Source of the DNA: Falsiroseomonas sp051860665
GTDB lineage: Bacteria; Pseudomonadota; Alphaproteobacteria; Acetobacterales; Acetobacteraceae
Assembly (NCBI RefSeq): GCF_051860665.1
Contig: NZ_JBHYDM010000003.1
Coordinates: 248,001 to 312,000, forward strand
Reading direction: 5' to 3'
Length of the DNA stretch: 64,000 bases
A program made the translations under genes and the position numbers. This document shows positions 8,879-17,358 of the stretch, one piece after another; the first letter of the stretch is position 1, and each line of letters begins with the position of its first letter. A model generated the notes under the pieces. It worked only from the letters and a program-made list of their open reading frames with translations, was not told where the DNA came from and searched no databases.

Positions 8879-10549
8879 ATGTCCGATCCGCGCCGCCGCA
8901 ACGCCCCCGCCATCCGCAGCCCGCGCGGGTTGGAGCTGAGCTGCCGCCACTGGACCACGGAGGCGGCGATGCGGATGCTGATGAACAACCTCGACGACGA
9001 GGTGGCGGAGAAGCCGGGCGAGCTGGTGGTCTATGGCGGCATCGGCCGCGCCGCGCGCGACTGGGACAGTTTTGAGCGCATCGTCGCCACGCTGAAGCGG
9101 CTGGAGGAAGACCAGACGCTGCTGGTGCAGTCGGGAAAACCGGTCGGCGTGTTCCGCACGCATAGCGACGCGCCGCGGGTGCTGATCGCGAACTCCAACC
9201 TGGTGCCGCGCTGGGCCACCTGGGAGCATTTCTCCGAGCTCGATCGCAAGGGGCTGATGATGTACGGCCAGATGACGGCCGGGTCCTGGATCTATATCGG
9301 CAGCCAGGGGATCGTGCAGGGCACCTACGAGACCTTCGCGGAGGCCGGGCGTCAGCATTTTGGCGGGGACCTCGCGGGCCGCTGGATTCTCACCGGGGGT
9401 TTGGGCGGCATGGGCGGTGCGCAGCCGCTGGCCGGCGTCTTTGCCGGCGCCTGCGTGCTGGCGGTGGAATGCCAGCCCTCCTCCATCGAGAAGCGGCTGG
9501 AGACGAATTATCTCGATCATCGCGCGGATGATCTGGACACGGCTTTGGCGATGATCCGCGCGGCCTGTGCGGACCGCCGTGCCATCAGCGTCGGCCTGCT
9601 TGGCAATGCGGCCGAGGTCTTTCCCGAGCTGGTGCGGCGCGGCGTGGTGCCGGACATCGTCACCGACCAGACCAGCGCGCATGACCCGGCCAATGGCTAC
9701 CTGCCCGCGGGCTGGTCGCTGGAAAAGTGGGCCGCGATGCGGGAGAGCGATCCCGCCGCCGTCGCGGTGGCGGCCAAACATTCGATGGTGGCGCATGTGC
9801 AGGCGATGCTGGATTTCCAGAGCCGCGGCGCCGTGGTGATGGATTACGGCAACAACATCCGGCAGATGGCGAAGGAGGAAGGTCTTGCGAAGGCCTTCGA
9901 CTTCCCGGGCTTCGTGCCCGCCTATATCCGGCCTCTCTTCTGCCGCGGCGTCGGGCCGTTCCGCTGGGCCGCGCTCTCGGGCGATCCCGAGGATATCCGG
10001 CGCACCGATGCCAAGGTGAAGGCGCTGATCCCGGATGACCGGCACCTGCACAACTGGCTCGACATGGCGCAGCAGCGAATCGCCTTCCAGGGACTGCCGG
10101 CGCGGATCTGCTGGGTGGGTCTGGGGCAGCGTGATCGGCTCGGCCTCGCCTTCAACGAGATGGTGGCGCGCGGCGAGATCGGGCCCATCGTCATCGGGCG
10201 CGACCACCTGGATTCCGGCTCCGTCGCCTCGCCGAACCGGGAGACGGAGGCGATGCGCGATGGATCGGATGCCGTCTCCGACTGGCCTTTGCTCAACGCA
10301 TTGCTGAACACGGCCTCCGGCGCGACCTGGGTCTCGCTGCATCACGGCGGCGGCGTCGGCATGGGATTCTCGCAGCACGCCGGCATGGTGATCGTGGCGG
10401 ATGGCACGGAAGCGGCGGCGCGGCGGCTGGCGCGCGTGCTGTGGAACGACCCGGCGACGGGCGTGATGCGCCATGCCGATGCGGGCTATGAGGAGGCGCT
10501 GGATTGCGCCCGCGAAAAGTGCCTCGACCTGCCGGGAATCCTGCGATGA
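8879..10549 (+). CDS. hutU: Urocanate hydratase HutU
   Basis: 556 residues, the usual length for urocanase. The N-terminus carries family-typical LSCRHWTTEAAMRMLMNN, and VYGGIGRAARDW, VLIANSNLVPRWATWE, TGGLGGMGGAQPLA (NAD-binding glycine motif) and HHGGGVGMGFSQHAGMV follow. The enzyme uses tightly bound NAD+ to hydrate urocanate to 4-imidazolone-5-propionate in the cytoplasm. GGAGAG lies about five bases before the ATG. It is first of the plus-strand hutU-hutH-hutI run, just downstream of the HutC operator. Its stop overlaps the hutH start (ATGA). Confidence 0.96.
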   Translation: MSDPRRRNAPAIRSPRGLELSCRHWTTEAAMRMLMNNLDDEVAEKPGELVVYGGIGRAARDWDSFERIVATLKRLEEDQTLLVQSGKPVGVFRTHSDAPRVLIANSNLVPRWATWEHFSELDRKGLMMYGQMTAGSWIYIGSQGIVQGTYETFAEAGRQHFGGDLAGRWILTGGLGGMGGAQPLAGVFAGACVLAVECQPSSIEKRLETNYLDHRADDLDTALAMIRAACADRRAISVGLLGNAAEVFPELVRRGVVPDIVTDQTSAHDPANGYLPAGWSLEKWAAMRESDPAAVAVAAKHSMVAHVQAMLDFQSRGAVVMDYGNNIRQMAKEEGLAKAFDFPGFVPAYIRPLFCRGVGPFRWAALSGDPEDIRRTDAKVKALIPDDRHLHNWLDMAQQRIAFQGLPARICWVGLGQRDRLGLAFNEMVARGEIGPIVIGRDHLDSGSVASPNRETEAMRDGSDAVSDWPLLNALLNTASGATWVSLHHGGGVGMGFSQHAGMVIVADGTEAAARRLARVLWNDPATGVMRHADAGYEEALDCAREKCLDLPGILR

Positions 10550-12021
10550 TCGACCTCGCCACGCTGCGCGCCGTGATGGCGGGCGCGCCCTTCGAACTGC
10601 CAAGTGGCTGGCGCGAGGCCACCGAACAGGGCGCGGCCGTGCTCGCCGCGCGGCTGACCGAGGATGGCCCGATCTATGGCGTGAACACGGGTTTCGGGAA
10701 GCTCGCTTCCACCCGCATCGCGCCCGAAAAACTGGCGCAGCTTCAGCTGAACCTTCTGCGCAGCCACGCGGCCGGCACCGGCGCGCCGCTGCCCGCGCCG
10801 GTGGTGCGGCTGGTGCTGGCGCTGAAGGCGCTGTCGCTGTCCCGCGGCGCCTCCGGCGTGCGCGTCGCGGTGGTCGAATCGCTGCTCGCGCTGCTGGCGG
10901 CGGATGCGCTGCCGGTCATTCCATCCAAAGGCTCGGTCGGCGCTTCGGGCGACCTGGCACCGCTGGCGCATCTCGCGCTGGTGCTGGTCGGCGAAGGCGA
11001 GGTTTTTGTGAATGGCGCGCGCCGGCCAGGCGCCGAGGCGGGGATCGCGCCGCTGACGCTCGGGCCGAAGGAGGGGCTGGCGCTGCTGAACGGCACGCAG
11101 GTCTCCACCGCCATCGCGCTTACAAACCTGTTTGCGGCCCAGGATCTTCTGCATACTTCGCTGGTGGCCGGCGCGCTCAGCGTCGATGCGGCGCGCGGCT
11201 CCGACACCCCCTTTGATGCGCGCATCCATGCGCTGCGCGGCCAGCCCGGCCAGATCCGCTGCGCCGCCGCGCTGCGCGGGCTGATGGCCGGCAGCGCCAT
11301 CCGCGACAGCCACCGGGAGGGTGATACGCGGGTGCAGGACCCCTATTCCCTGCGCTGCCAGCCGCAGGTCGCCGGCGCCTGCCTCGACCTGCTGGACCAT
11401 GCCGCGGCGGTCCTGCAACGCGAGGCCAATGCGGTCACCGACAATCCCCTGGTCATGGCCGATGGCGACATCCTGTCGGGCGGCAATTTCCACGCGGAGC
11501 CGGTGGCCTTCGCCGCCGATTCCATCGCCCTGACACTCGCGGAACTCGGCGCCATCAGCGAACGCCGCATCGCCCTGCTGGTGGACCCCGTGACCAGTGG
11601 CCTGCCGGCCTTCCTGGTGGCGGAGGGCGGGCTGCATTCCGGCTTCATGATCGCCCAGGTCACCGCCGCCGCGCTGGTCGCGGAGAACCGGGCGCTCGCC
11701 ACGCCGCGCAGCGTCGACAGCCTGCCCACCAGCGCGAACCAGGAGGACCATGTCAGCATGGCCACCGGCGCCGCGCTGCGGCTGGGCGAGATGGCGGAAA
11801 ATCTGTCTTCCATCCTCTCCATCGAATTGCTGTGTGCGGCGCAGGGGCTGGAGTTTCATCGGCCGCTGACGACCTCGCCGCCGCTCCAGGCCGCGCAGGC
11901 CCTGGTGCGCGGCGTCGCGGCGCCCTGGGATGCCGACAGGTTCATGGCGCCCGATATGGAAGCCGTGCGCCGGCTGGTGCAGGCTGGCGCCTTCGCCGCG
12001 CTGGTGGAGTTGCCCGCATGA
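10546..12021 (+). CDS. hutH: Histidine ammonia-lyase HutH
   Basis: 491 residues, close to the family norm. GSVGASGDLAPLAH holds Ala133-Ser134-Gly135, which cyclise to the MIO electrophile. YGVNTGFGKLAST near residue 45 and NPLVMADGD near 300 are further hallmarks. It deaminates L-histidine to urocanate and ammonia, the first step of the pathway. The ATG at 10546 overlaps the hutU stop and is preferred over an earlier in-frame ATG inside hutU. The stop overlaps the hutI start (ATGA). Gene order U-H-I with full coupling suggests near-stoichiometric expression. Confidence 0.96.
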   Translation: MIDLATLRAVMAGAPFELPSGWREATEQGAAVLAARLTEDGPIYGVNTGFGKLASTRIAPEKLAQLQLNLLRSHAAGTGAPLPAPVVRLVLALKALSLSRGASGVRVAVVESLLALLAADALPVIPSKGSVGASGDLAPLAHLALVLVGEGEVFVNGARRPGAEAGIAPLTLGPKEGLALLNGTQVSTAIALTNLFAAQDLLHTSLVAGALSVDAARGSDTPFDARIHALRGQPGQIRCAAALRGLMAGSAIRDSHREGDTRVQDPYSLRCQPQVAGACLDLLDHAAAVLQREANAVTDNPLVMADGDILSGGNFHAEPVAFAADSIALTLAELGAISERRIALLVDPVTSGLPAFLVAEGGLHSGFMIAQVTAAALVAENRALATPRSVDSLPTSANQEDHVSMATGAALRLGEMAENLSSILSIELLCAAQGLEFHRPLTTSPPLQAAQALVRGVAAPWDADRFMAPDMEAVRRLVQAGAFAALVELPA

Positions 12022-13223
12022 TCTTCGACCGCGTCTGGCTGGACGCGAATCTCTGCACCCTGGTGCCGCGGGATGGCGACCCGCTCGGCGTCATCGCGGA
12101 TGGCGCCATCGCGTCGAAGGATGGCCGCATCGCCTGGGTCGGCAAGCGCGAGGACCTGCCGGCCACGGCGGCGGAAACGCGGCATTGCGACGGCGCCTGG
12201 ATCCTGCCCGGGCTGATCGACTGCCACACCCACCTGGTCTTCGCCGGCGATCGCGCCCGCGAATTCGAGATGCGGCTGGACGGCGCCAGCTACGAGGCCA
12301 TCGCCAAGGCTGGAGGCGGCATCCTCTCCACCGTCCGCGCCACGCGGGAGGCCTCCGAGGAGGCGCTGGTGACCTCCGCCCTGCCCCGCCTCGACCAGCT
12401 GCTGGCGGAAGGCGTCACCACCATCGAGGTGAAGTCGGGCTATGGCCTCGATCTCGCAACCGAGGCCCGCATGCTGCGCGCAGCCCGCCGCCTGCCGGCG
12501 CTGCGGGACGTCTCGCTGCAGACCAGCTTCCTGGGCGCCCATGCCACCCCGCCGGAATTTGCCGGCCGCACCGCGGATTTCGCGCGCCATGTGGCGGAGG
12601 AGATGATCCCCGCCATCGCGGCCGAGGGCCTGGCCGATGCGGTGGACGCCTTCACCGATAGCGCCATCGGTTTTTCGGCCGAGCAGACCGCCTGGGTCTT
12701 CGACGCCGCCCGCCGCGCCGGGCTGCGCACCAAGCTGCATGCGGACCAGCTGCGCGACGATGGCGGCGCCGCACTCGCCGCGCGCTACGGCGCGCTCTCC
12801 GCCGACCACATCGAATATGCGAACTCGGAAGGCCTCGCGGCCATGGCCGCCGCCGGCACCGTCGGCGTGCTGCTGCCCGGTGCCTTCTATTTCATCCGCG
12901 AAATCCATTTTCCGGACATCGCCGCGATGCGCGCGGCGGGGCTGCGCATCGCGCTGGCCACCGACCTCAACCCTGGCTCCTGCCCCGCCCCCTCCCTGCT
13001 GCTGATGCTGAACATGGGCTGCACCCTGTTCCGGCTGACGGTCGCCGAAGCCCTGGCCGGCGTCACCACCCATGCCGCCGCCGCGCTGGGCCTGGCCGAT
13101 CGCGGCGCCCTCGCCCCCGGCCTGCGCTGCGACCTGGCGATATACGGCATCTCCCGCCCCGCCGAACTCTGCTACTGGATCGGCCGCAACCCCTGCCTCG
13201 GCCGCGTGGTGGCCGGGCGATGA
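12018..13223 (+). CDS. hutI: Imidazolonepropionase HutI
   Basis: 401 residues of the amidohydrolase superfamily. DCHTHLVFAGDRAREFEMR near residue 71 carries the first metal histidines and is specific to HutI; KLHADQLRDDGG near 240 and ATDLNPGSCP near 315 complete the site. It opens the imidazolone ring to give N-formimino-L-glutamate, the substrate of HutF encoded on the other strand. Both its start and its stop overlap neighbouring genes as ATGA, so it is coupled to hutH upstream and to the hotdog thioesterase downstream. Confidence 0.96.
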   Translation: MIFDRVWLDANLCTLVPRDGDPLGVIADGAIASKDGRIAWVGKREDLPATAAETRHCDGAWILPGLIDCHTHLVFAGDRAREFEMRLDGASYEAIAKAGGGILSTVRATREASEEALVTSALPRLDQLLAEGVTTIEVKSGYGLDLATEARMLRAARRLPALRDVSLQTSFLGAHATPPEFAGRTADFARHVAEEMIPAIAAEGLADAVDAFTDSAIGFSAEQTAWVFDAARRAGLRTKLHADQLRDDGGAALAARYGALSADHIEYANSEGLAAMAAAGTVGVLLPGAFYFIREIHFPDIAAMRAAGLRIALATDLNPGSCPAPSLLLMLNMGCTLFRLTVAEALAGVTTHAAAALGLADRGALAPGLRCDLAIYGISRPAELCYWIGRNPCLGRVVAGR

Positions 13224-13630
13224 ACACCGCCGCCATGCAGGACCGGGTGCGGGCCGGCGTGCCGCTGGCCGGCGCCTGGGGGATCGAGGTGCTGTCCTTC
13301 GGCGAGGGGCTCGCGACCCTGCGCCTGCCGGCGAAGGACGACCTCTTGCGGCCCGGCGGCACCGTCTCCGGCCCCGCGCTGATGGGCCTGGCCGATGTCG
13401 CCATGTGGGTCGCGCTGCTCTCCCTGACCGAGGGGCGGGATGAGAGCCTGACGGCGAGCCTCACCATCACCTTTCTCCGCCCGCCCCCCGCCACCGCCGT
13501 GCTGGCGGAAGCCCGGGTCATCAAGCGCGGCCGGACGCTCTCCTATGGCGAGGTGACCCTGCGGGCGGAGGGGGCGGCGGAGCCCTGCGCCCATGTGACG
13601 ACCAGCTGGGCCAGCCTGGCCCGGCGCTGA
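13220..13630 (+). CDS. PaaI-family thioesterase (hotdog fold)
   Basis: 136 residues with hotdog thioesterase features: RPGGTVSGPALMGLADVAMW (the central-helix region with the catalytic-type Asp, residues 45-64) and SLTITFLRPPP in the following strand. PaaI-type enzymes hydrolyse acyl-CoA thioesters, often of aromatic or aberrant acyl groups. The start overlaps the hutI stop (ATGA), so it is co-translated with the hut genes, though no thioester appears in histidine degradation. Its substrate is therefore unknown. After it the strand is gene-free for about 180 bases and carries only a modest 7-bp hairpin at 13701-13722. Confidence 0.82.
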   Translation: MNTAAMQDRVRAGVPLAGAWGIEVLSFGEGLATLRLPAKDDLLRPGGTVSGPALMGLADVAMWVALLSLTEGRDESLTASLTITFLRPPPATAVLAEARVIKRGRTLSYGEVTLRAEGAAEPCAHVTTSWASLARR

Positions 13631-13808
13631 TCGCCCAGGCTTGAGGCGGGCTGTCTCGGTTTCGTCTTGAAATCGTCAGAAAGCGGGACCAGCATCTTAT
13701 CCAGAGGCCCGGGTCCCTCTGGCGGCGTTCCCCCCGGTTCCCGCGATGTCGGGCCTCCCCAACCGCCGCGCCCCCGCGCAGCGACGGATAGTGGAGGCTG
13801 AGGGCGTC

Positions 13809-14030
13809 ATGGATGGTGGGTTCGGCGCGTCGGGCGGTGTGCTCAGGCTGCGTCTGGTGGAGCGGTTGACGGATCTGGAGCGGCTGATCGCCGCCGAAAG
13901 GGCGCGCTCCGCCCCGGATGAGGCGCTGATCCGCCGGCTGAGCCGCGAAAAGCTGCTGGCCAAGGATCGGGTGGCCGCCCTCGGCGGCTGTGCCATGCCG
14001 CGCTGGGCGCGGGAGGATGCGGCGCCCTAG
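13809..14030 (+). CDS. Small DUF465 (YdcH-like) protein
   Basis: 73 residues from the ATG at 13809; the frame also has an ATG at 13746. The charged heptad-like region LVERLTDLERLIAAE followed by RRLSREKLLAKDRVA matches the DUF465/YdcH pattern, in which a short helical hairpin ends with a conserved (K/R)EKLxLKD motif. These are small cytoplasmic proteins of unknown function. GAGGG lies four bases before the chosen ATG. The stop codon shares a CTAG tetranucleotide with the stop of the convergent EamA gene. Identification rests on the short C-terminal motif only. Confidence 0.6.
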   Translation: MDGGFGASGGVLRLRLVERLTDLERLIAAERARSAPDEALIRRLSREKLLAKDRVAALGGCAMPRWAREDAAP

Positions 14031-14911
14031 ACCCGCCGGCCGGTGAAAAGCACGGCGATCAGCATGGCGCCGACCGCCACCACCACGCCGGCCAGCTTCG
14101 CCAGGCCCAGCGGCTCCCCCAGGATCAGCACGGACATCAGCACCGCGGCCACCGGCACCATGGTGGTCAGGCAGGCGGTGCGCGTCGCGCCCATCAGCTC
14201 CCCCGCCCGGGCATAGAGCGTGGTGGCGATGGCGGAGGAGAGAACGCCCTGGGCAAAGCCCTGCAGCAGGTTGGACTGCCAGGGCATATCGGGCACCACG
14301 CCGCCGCCCAGCCAGAGCCAGGGCGGCAGCAGCACCAGGGCGGAGAGGATGCACATGGCCGCATTGCCGGCCAGCGCCGGAATCCGCCAGCGCCGCAGCA
14401 GCACGGTGAAGGCGCCCCAGACCGTGCCCGCGCCGACCAGGATGAGGTCGCCGCGCCAGGCGCCCGGATGGCTACCCGAAATGCCGTCCCAGCCGATCAG
14501 CAGGATGCCGCAGACGATGAAGCCGAGCGCGATGGCCCGCCCCCGCGTCGGCCTCTCGCCCAGCAGCGGCACGGCCAGCACGGCGCCCATGACGGCGGCG
14601 GTGATGGGCGCGACCGTGCCGCCGTGGCTTGCGGGCGCGTAGACAAGGCCCCAGCCGAAGAGCAGCGCATTGGCCGCGCCGCCGGTGGCGACCAGCCCCA
14701 TCAGCTTCGGCGGGCCGATCGCGGCCAGCACCCGCCGCGCCCGCCAGGCGAAGGGCAGCAGCACCAGCGCCGCCGCGCCATAGCGCAGGACGGCGAGATC
14801 CAGCGGCGAATAGCCGGCCACCGTGCCGCTGCGGGTCACCACCGCCTGGCCACCCCAGGTCAGCGCCGCGGCCAGGCCGAAGCACAGGCCGATCAGGACA
14901 TTCCGGTTCAC
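14027..14911 (-). CDS. EamA family (DMT superfamily) transporter
   Basis: 294 residues with about ten hydrophobic segments arranged as two similar halves of five, the EamA/RhaT pattern. The first half starts IGLCFGLAAALTWGGQAVVTRSG and contains the family-typical DLAVLRYGAAALVLLPF; a second copy begins near GDLILVGAGTVWGAFTVLLRR (split here to its first part). Such proteins export amino acids or small metabolites across the inner membrane. The substrate is unknown. It stands alone on the minus strand between the DUF465 gene (convergent, sharing the CTAG stop) and the dioxygenase gene 70 bases downstream. Confidence 0.85.
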   Translation of the reverse strand: MNRNVLIGLCFGLAAALTWGGQAVVTRSGTVAGYSPLDLAVLRYGAAALVLLPFAWRARRVLAAIGPPKLMGLVATGGAANALLFGWGLVYAPASHGGTVAPITAAVMGAVLAVPLLGERPTRGRAIALGFIVCGILLIGWDGISGSHPGAWRGDLILVGAGTVWGAFTVLLRRWRIPALAGNAAMCILSALVLLPPWLWLGGGVVPDMPWQSNLLQGFAQGVLSSAIATTLYARAGELMGATRTACLTTMVPVAAVLMSVLILGEPLGLAKLAGVVVAVGAMLIAVLFTGRRV

Positions 14912-14982
14912 GCGTGCTGGGGGGAGGAGATCACACCCTCACCCTACCCGCACCCTCGCCCCCTTCCCAGGGGCGGGCCGGG

Positions 14983-15507
14983 TCAGGCGGCGTGCACCTC
15001 GTTCACATCCTGGCCGAAGCGGTCGAAGCCGACGCCGTAGCAATGGATGGAAATGGCGGTGCGGCAGGAAAGATTGGCCAGGCGGTGAATCAGGCCGGGA
15101 TCGGCCGGGCCGTGGCTGCCCTGGCCCGGGTTCAGCAGCTGCGTGCTGAGCGGCTGCGGCAGGTCGCCTTCGGCCTCGGGCGGCGCGTAATAGGTCTCGG
15201 TCAGCGTGCCCTGGTGGACGGCGAAGGCGCACCAGGTCTTGTGGCCATGCACCGGGGACATCTGGCCCGGCCGCCAGACCAGCGCGACCACGGCATAGCC
15301 TGCTTCCTCGTCGCTCTGCAGCAGGTGGCGGATGTAGCGGTCCGGGCAGCAGGGGCAGTCCATGCCCTCCAGCAGCGCCGGATCGGCGGCGAAGGCCGCG
15401 ATGGCGGCGGCGACGGCGCGCGGGCGCTCCACCAAAGGCTGCCGCGCGGCGGCCGCGATGCCGGCCAGCATGGTCTCGCGCGGGGTGCGGGTGCGGATGA
15501 AGGTCAT
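14983..15507 (-). CDS. Cysteine dioxygenase / 3-mercaptopropionate dioxygenase-type cupin
   Basis: 174 residues. The iron ligands are visible: His87 and His89 in PVHGHKTW, and a third histidine in SIHCYGV near residue 155; GTLTETYY is the cupin turn. Enzymes of this family add O2 to the sulfur of cysteine or 3-mercaptopropionate to give sulfinates. Bacterial members differ in substrate, and the sequence alone does not settle which applies. The ATG at 15507 is chosen because the longer open frame upstream reads into the divergent receptor gene. It faces that receptor across a 181-base, relatively AT-rich promoter gap. Confidence 0.78.
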   Translation of the reverse strand: MTFIRTRTPRETMLAGIAAAARQPLVERPRAVAAAIAAFAADPALLEGMDCPCCPDRYIRHLLQSDEEAGYAVVALVWRPGQMSPVHGHKTWCAFAVHQGTLTETYYAPPEAEGDLPQPLSTQLLNPGQGSHGPADPGLIHRLANLSCRTAISIHCYGVGFDRFGQDVNEVHAA

Positions 15508-15688
15508 GGGCTCGGGTTTTCCTCGACGAGCGGAGACTACACCGCGATTTTTTCTTCGCGCAACGAGGAAAGAGAGTGTCCTTCCAAAAAAGCCGCTCAC
15601 GGCAGCCCCTTCATCCTGCGCGCGCCGCCCCCTTTGCGGCCGGGCGGGGGTGGCTATGCTGTGGGATACAAGTCCGGAGATCCCCGCC

Positions 15689-16642
15689 ATGCTTCGCCGC
15701 AGCCTGCTCGCCGCCGCCCTGCTCGCCCCACCCCTCGCCGCCCCCGCCCTCGGCCAGGCCGCCCGCCGGCCGCTGCGCCTGGTGGTGCCCTTCCCGGCTG
15801 GCGGCACGGCGGATCTGCTGGGCCGGCTGGCCGCGCGGGAGATCGAGCAGGCGCTCGGCGCGCCCGTGGTGGTGGACAACCGCGCCGGCGCCGGCGGCGC
15901 CATCGGATCGGACGCCGTGGCCCGCGGCCCGGCGGAGGGCGTGATCCTGCTCTCCAATATCGCCAGCCAGGCGATCGGGCCGGCGGTCAATCGCAGCGTG
16001 CCCTACAACCCGGTCACGGATTTCCGCCACATCGCCCTGGTCGCCGCCGTGCCTTCCGCCATCGCGGTGGCCGCCGATGGGCCGATCCGCAGCATGGCGG
16101 ACCTCGTCGCACGGGCGAAGGCGCAGGCGGGCGCGGTGCGCTTCGGCTCCACCGGCATCGGCACCTCCTCCCATGTGAAGCTGGAACTGCTGAAGCGGGC
16201 GGCCGGGGTCGATATCACCCATGTCCCCTATCGCGGCAGCGCCCCGGCCACGGCGGATGTCATCGGCGGCCAGGTGGAGGGGCTGATCGCGGCGGTGCCC
16301 GATATCGGCAACAACGACCGGCTGCGCCTGCTGGCCATCACCCTGCCGGAGCGCGCGGCGCGCTGGCCGGATGTGCCGAGCGTGGTGGAGGCCGGCTTCC
16401 CCGACCTGGTCGCCACCAACTGGTTCGGCCTTTCGGGCCCCGCCGCCATGCCCGCCGACCAGGCCGCCGAGATCAACCGCGCGGTCGTCGCCGGGCTGAA
16501 CACGCCGGCGCTGGTCGAGCGCCTGGCGAGCCTCGGCGCGCCGCCCAACCGGATGACCCCGGCCGAGTACAGCGAGATGGTCTCCAGCGAGGTCACCCGC
16601 TGGGCCGAGATCGCCCGCAGCGCGCAGATCCGCGTCGAATGA
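15689..16642 (+). CDS. Tripartite tricarboxylate transporter substrate-binding protein (Bug/TctC family)
   Basis: 317 residues with a cleavable signal peptide (MLRRSLLAAALLAPPLAAPA, cleavage near LGQA). Family hallmarks follow: RLVVPFPAGGTADLLGR, VVVDNRAGAGGAIGSDAVAR, VPYRGSAPATADVIGG and DVPSVVEAGFPD. It would bind a small carboxylate in the periplasm. No tctA or tctB accompanies it, so this is an orphan Bug receptor, as is common in beta- and some alphaproteobacteria. GGAGA precedes the ATG by eight bases. Its stop overlaps the next gene (ATGA), suggesting that the receptor and the AhpD-like protein act on the same compound. Confidence 0.92.
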   Translation: MLRRSLLAAALLAPPLAAPALGQAARRPLRLVVPFPAGGTADLLGRLAAREIEQALGAPVVVDNRAGAGGAIGSDAVARGPAEGVILLSNIASQAIGPAVNRSVPYNPVTDFRHIALVAAVPSAIAVAADGPIRSMADLVARAKAQAGAVRFGSTGIGTSSHVKLELLKRAAGVDITHVPYRGSAPATADVIGGQVEGLIAAVPDIGNNDRLRLLAITLPERAARWPDVPSVVEAGFPDLVATNWFGLSGPAAMPADQAAEINRAVVAGLNTPALVERLASLGAPPNRMTPAEYSEMVSSEVTRWAEIARSAQIRVE

Positions 16643-17358
16643 GCGGCGCCGAGACGACGGCGGAGCTGGAGGCGCGCCTGGCCGAGGTGCGCGCCAAGCG
16701 CGGCTATCTGCTGCCGCATCACGGGCTGATGGCGCTGGCCTTTCCGAAGCTGCTGGAAGGCTACGACGCCGCCTATACCGCCCTTGCCCTGGACGACCGG
16801 GTGCTGAGCCACCACGACCGCGAATTCGTCTGGATTGCGGTGCTGGCCGCGACCGATGAGGCGCTGGCGACGCATCACATCACCAAATTCCGCGCGGCCG
16901 GCGGCACGGATGCGATGATCGGTGCCGCCTTTGCTTCAGCCGCCTTCGCCATCGGGGCGGAGGCCTTCGACTTCGCCGCGCGCGACTGGGGCCGGCAGCT
17001 GGCGCCCTTCGATCCCCAGGCGAGCTATGTGACGACGCTGCGGATCGTGGCGCCGGCCGCGCCCATCCGCCTGGTGCATCTGGCGGGGCTGGCCGTGCAG
17101 GTCTGCCGCGCCCGCTGGCGGCCCTTCGCCTGGCACCTGGCCGCCGCCTATGCGGATGGGGTGGAGGAGGAGGCGATGGCGGAGGCGATCAGCCTGGCCA
17201 TGTTCCCCGGCAGCGTGCCGCGCTTCGTCGAGGCCTGTGGCCATTGGCGCGCGCTGATCGCCGACGGCACGCTGCCCGCCAGCCCCCGCTTCCGCGCCTG
17301 GGCGGCGCTGACCGGCCAGGGCGGGCATGACGAGGCGACGGGGGTGGCGCCGGGCTAG
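16639..17358 (+). CDS. AhpD/carboxymuconolactone decarboxylase-like protein
   Basis: 239 residues in two similar alpha-helical halves. The first has DREFVWIAVLAATDEALATHHITKF split over residues 54-78 and FRAAGGTDAMIG, the pattern of the carboxymuconolactone decarboxylase fold; the second (WRPFAWHLAAAYADGVEEE) echoes it. No CxxC pair is present, so the peroxidatic disulfide chemistry of AhpD is unlikely. The reaction is unknown. It is translationally coupled to the orphan Bug receptor upstream. Its stop shares CTAG with the convergent LeuB-type gene. A very long in-frame extension upstream is only the antisense of other genes. Confidence 0.68.
   Translation: MSGAETTAELEARLAEVRAKRGYLLPHHGLMALAFPKLLEGYDAAYTALALDDRVLSHHDREFVWIAVLAATDEALATHHITKFRAAGGTDAMIGAAFASAAFAIGAEAFDFAARDWGRQLAPFDPQASYVTTLRIVAPAAPIRLVHLAGLAVQVCRARWRPFAWHLAAAYADGVEEEAMAEAISLAMFPGSVPRFVEACGHWRALIADGTLPASPRFRAWAALTGQGGHDEATGVAPG

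Noticed and set aside
8814..8988. Longer HutC start at 8988
   Set aside because: The extra N-terminal residues read back through hutU start codons and the operator and do not match the GntR domain.
13701..13722. 7-bp hairpin after the PaaI thioesterase as a terminator
   Set aside because: The stem is short, has an eight-base loop and no T-run, so it is too weak to list as a feature.
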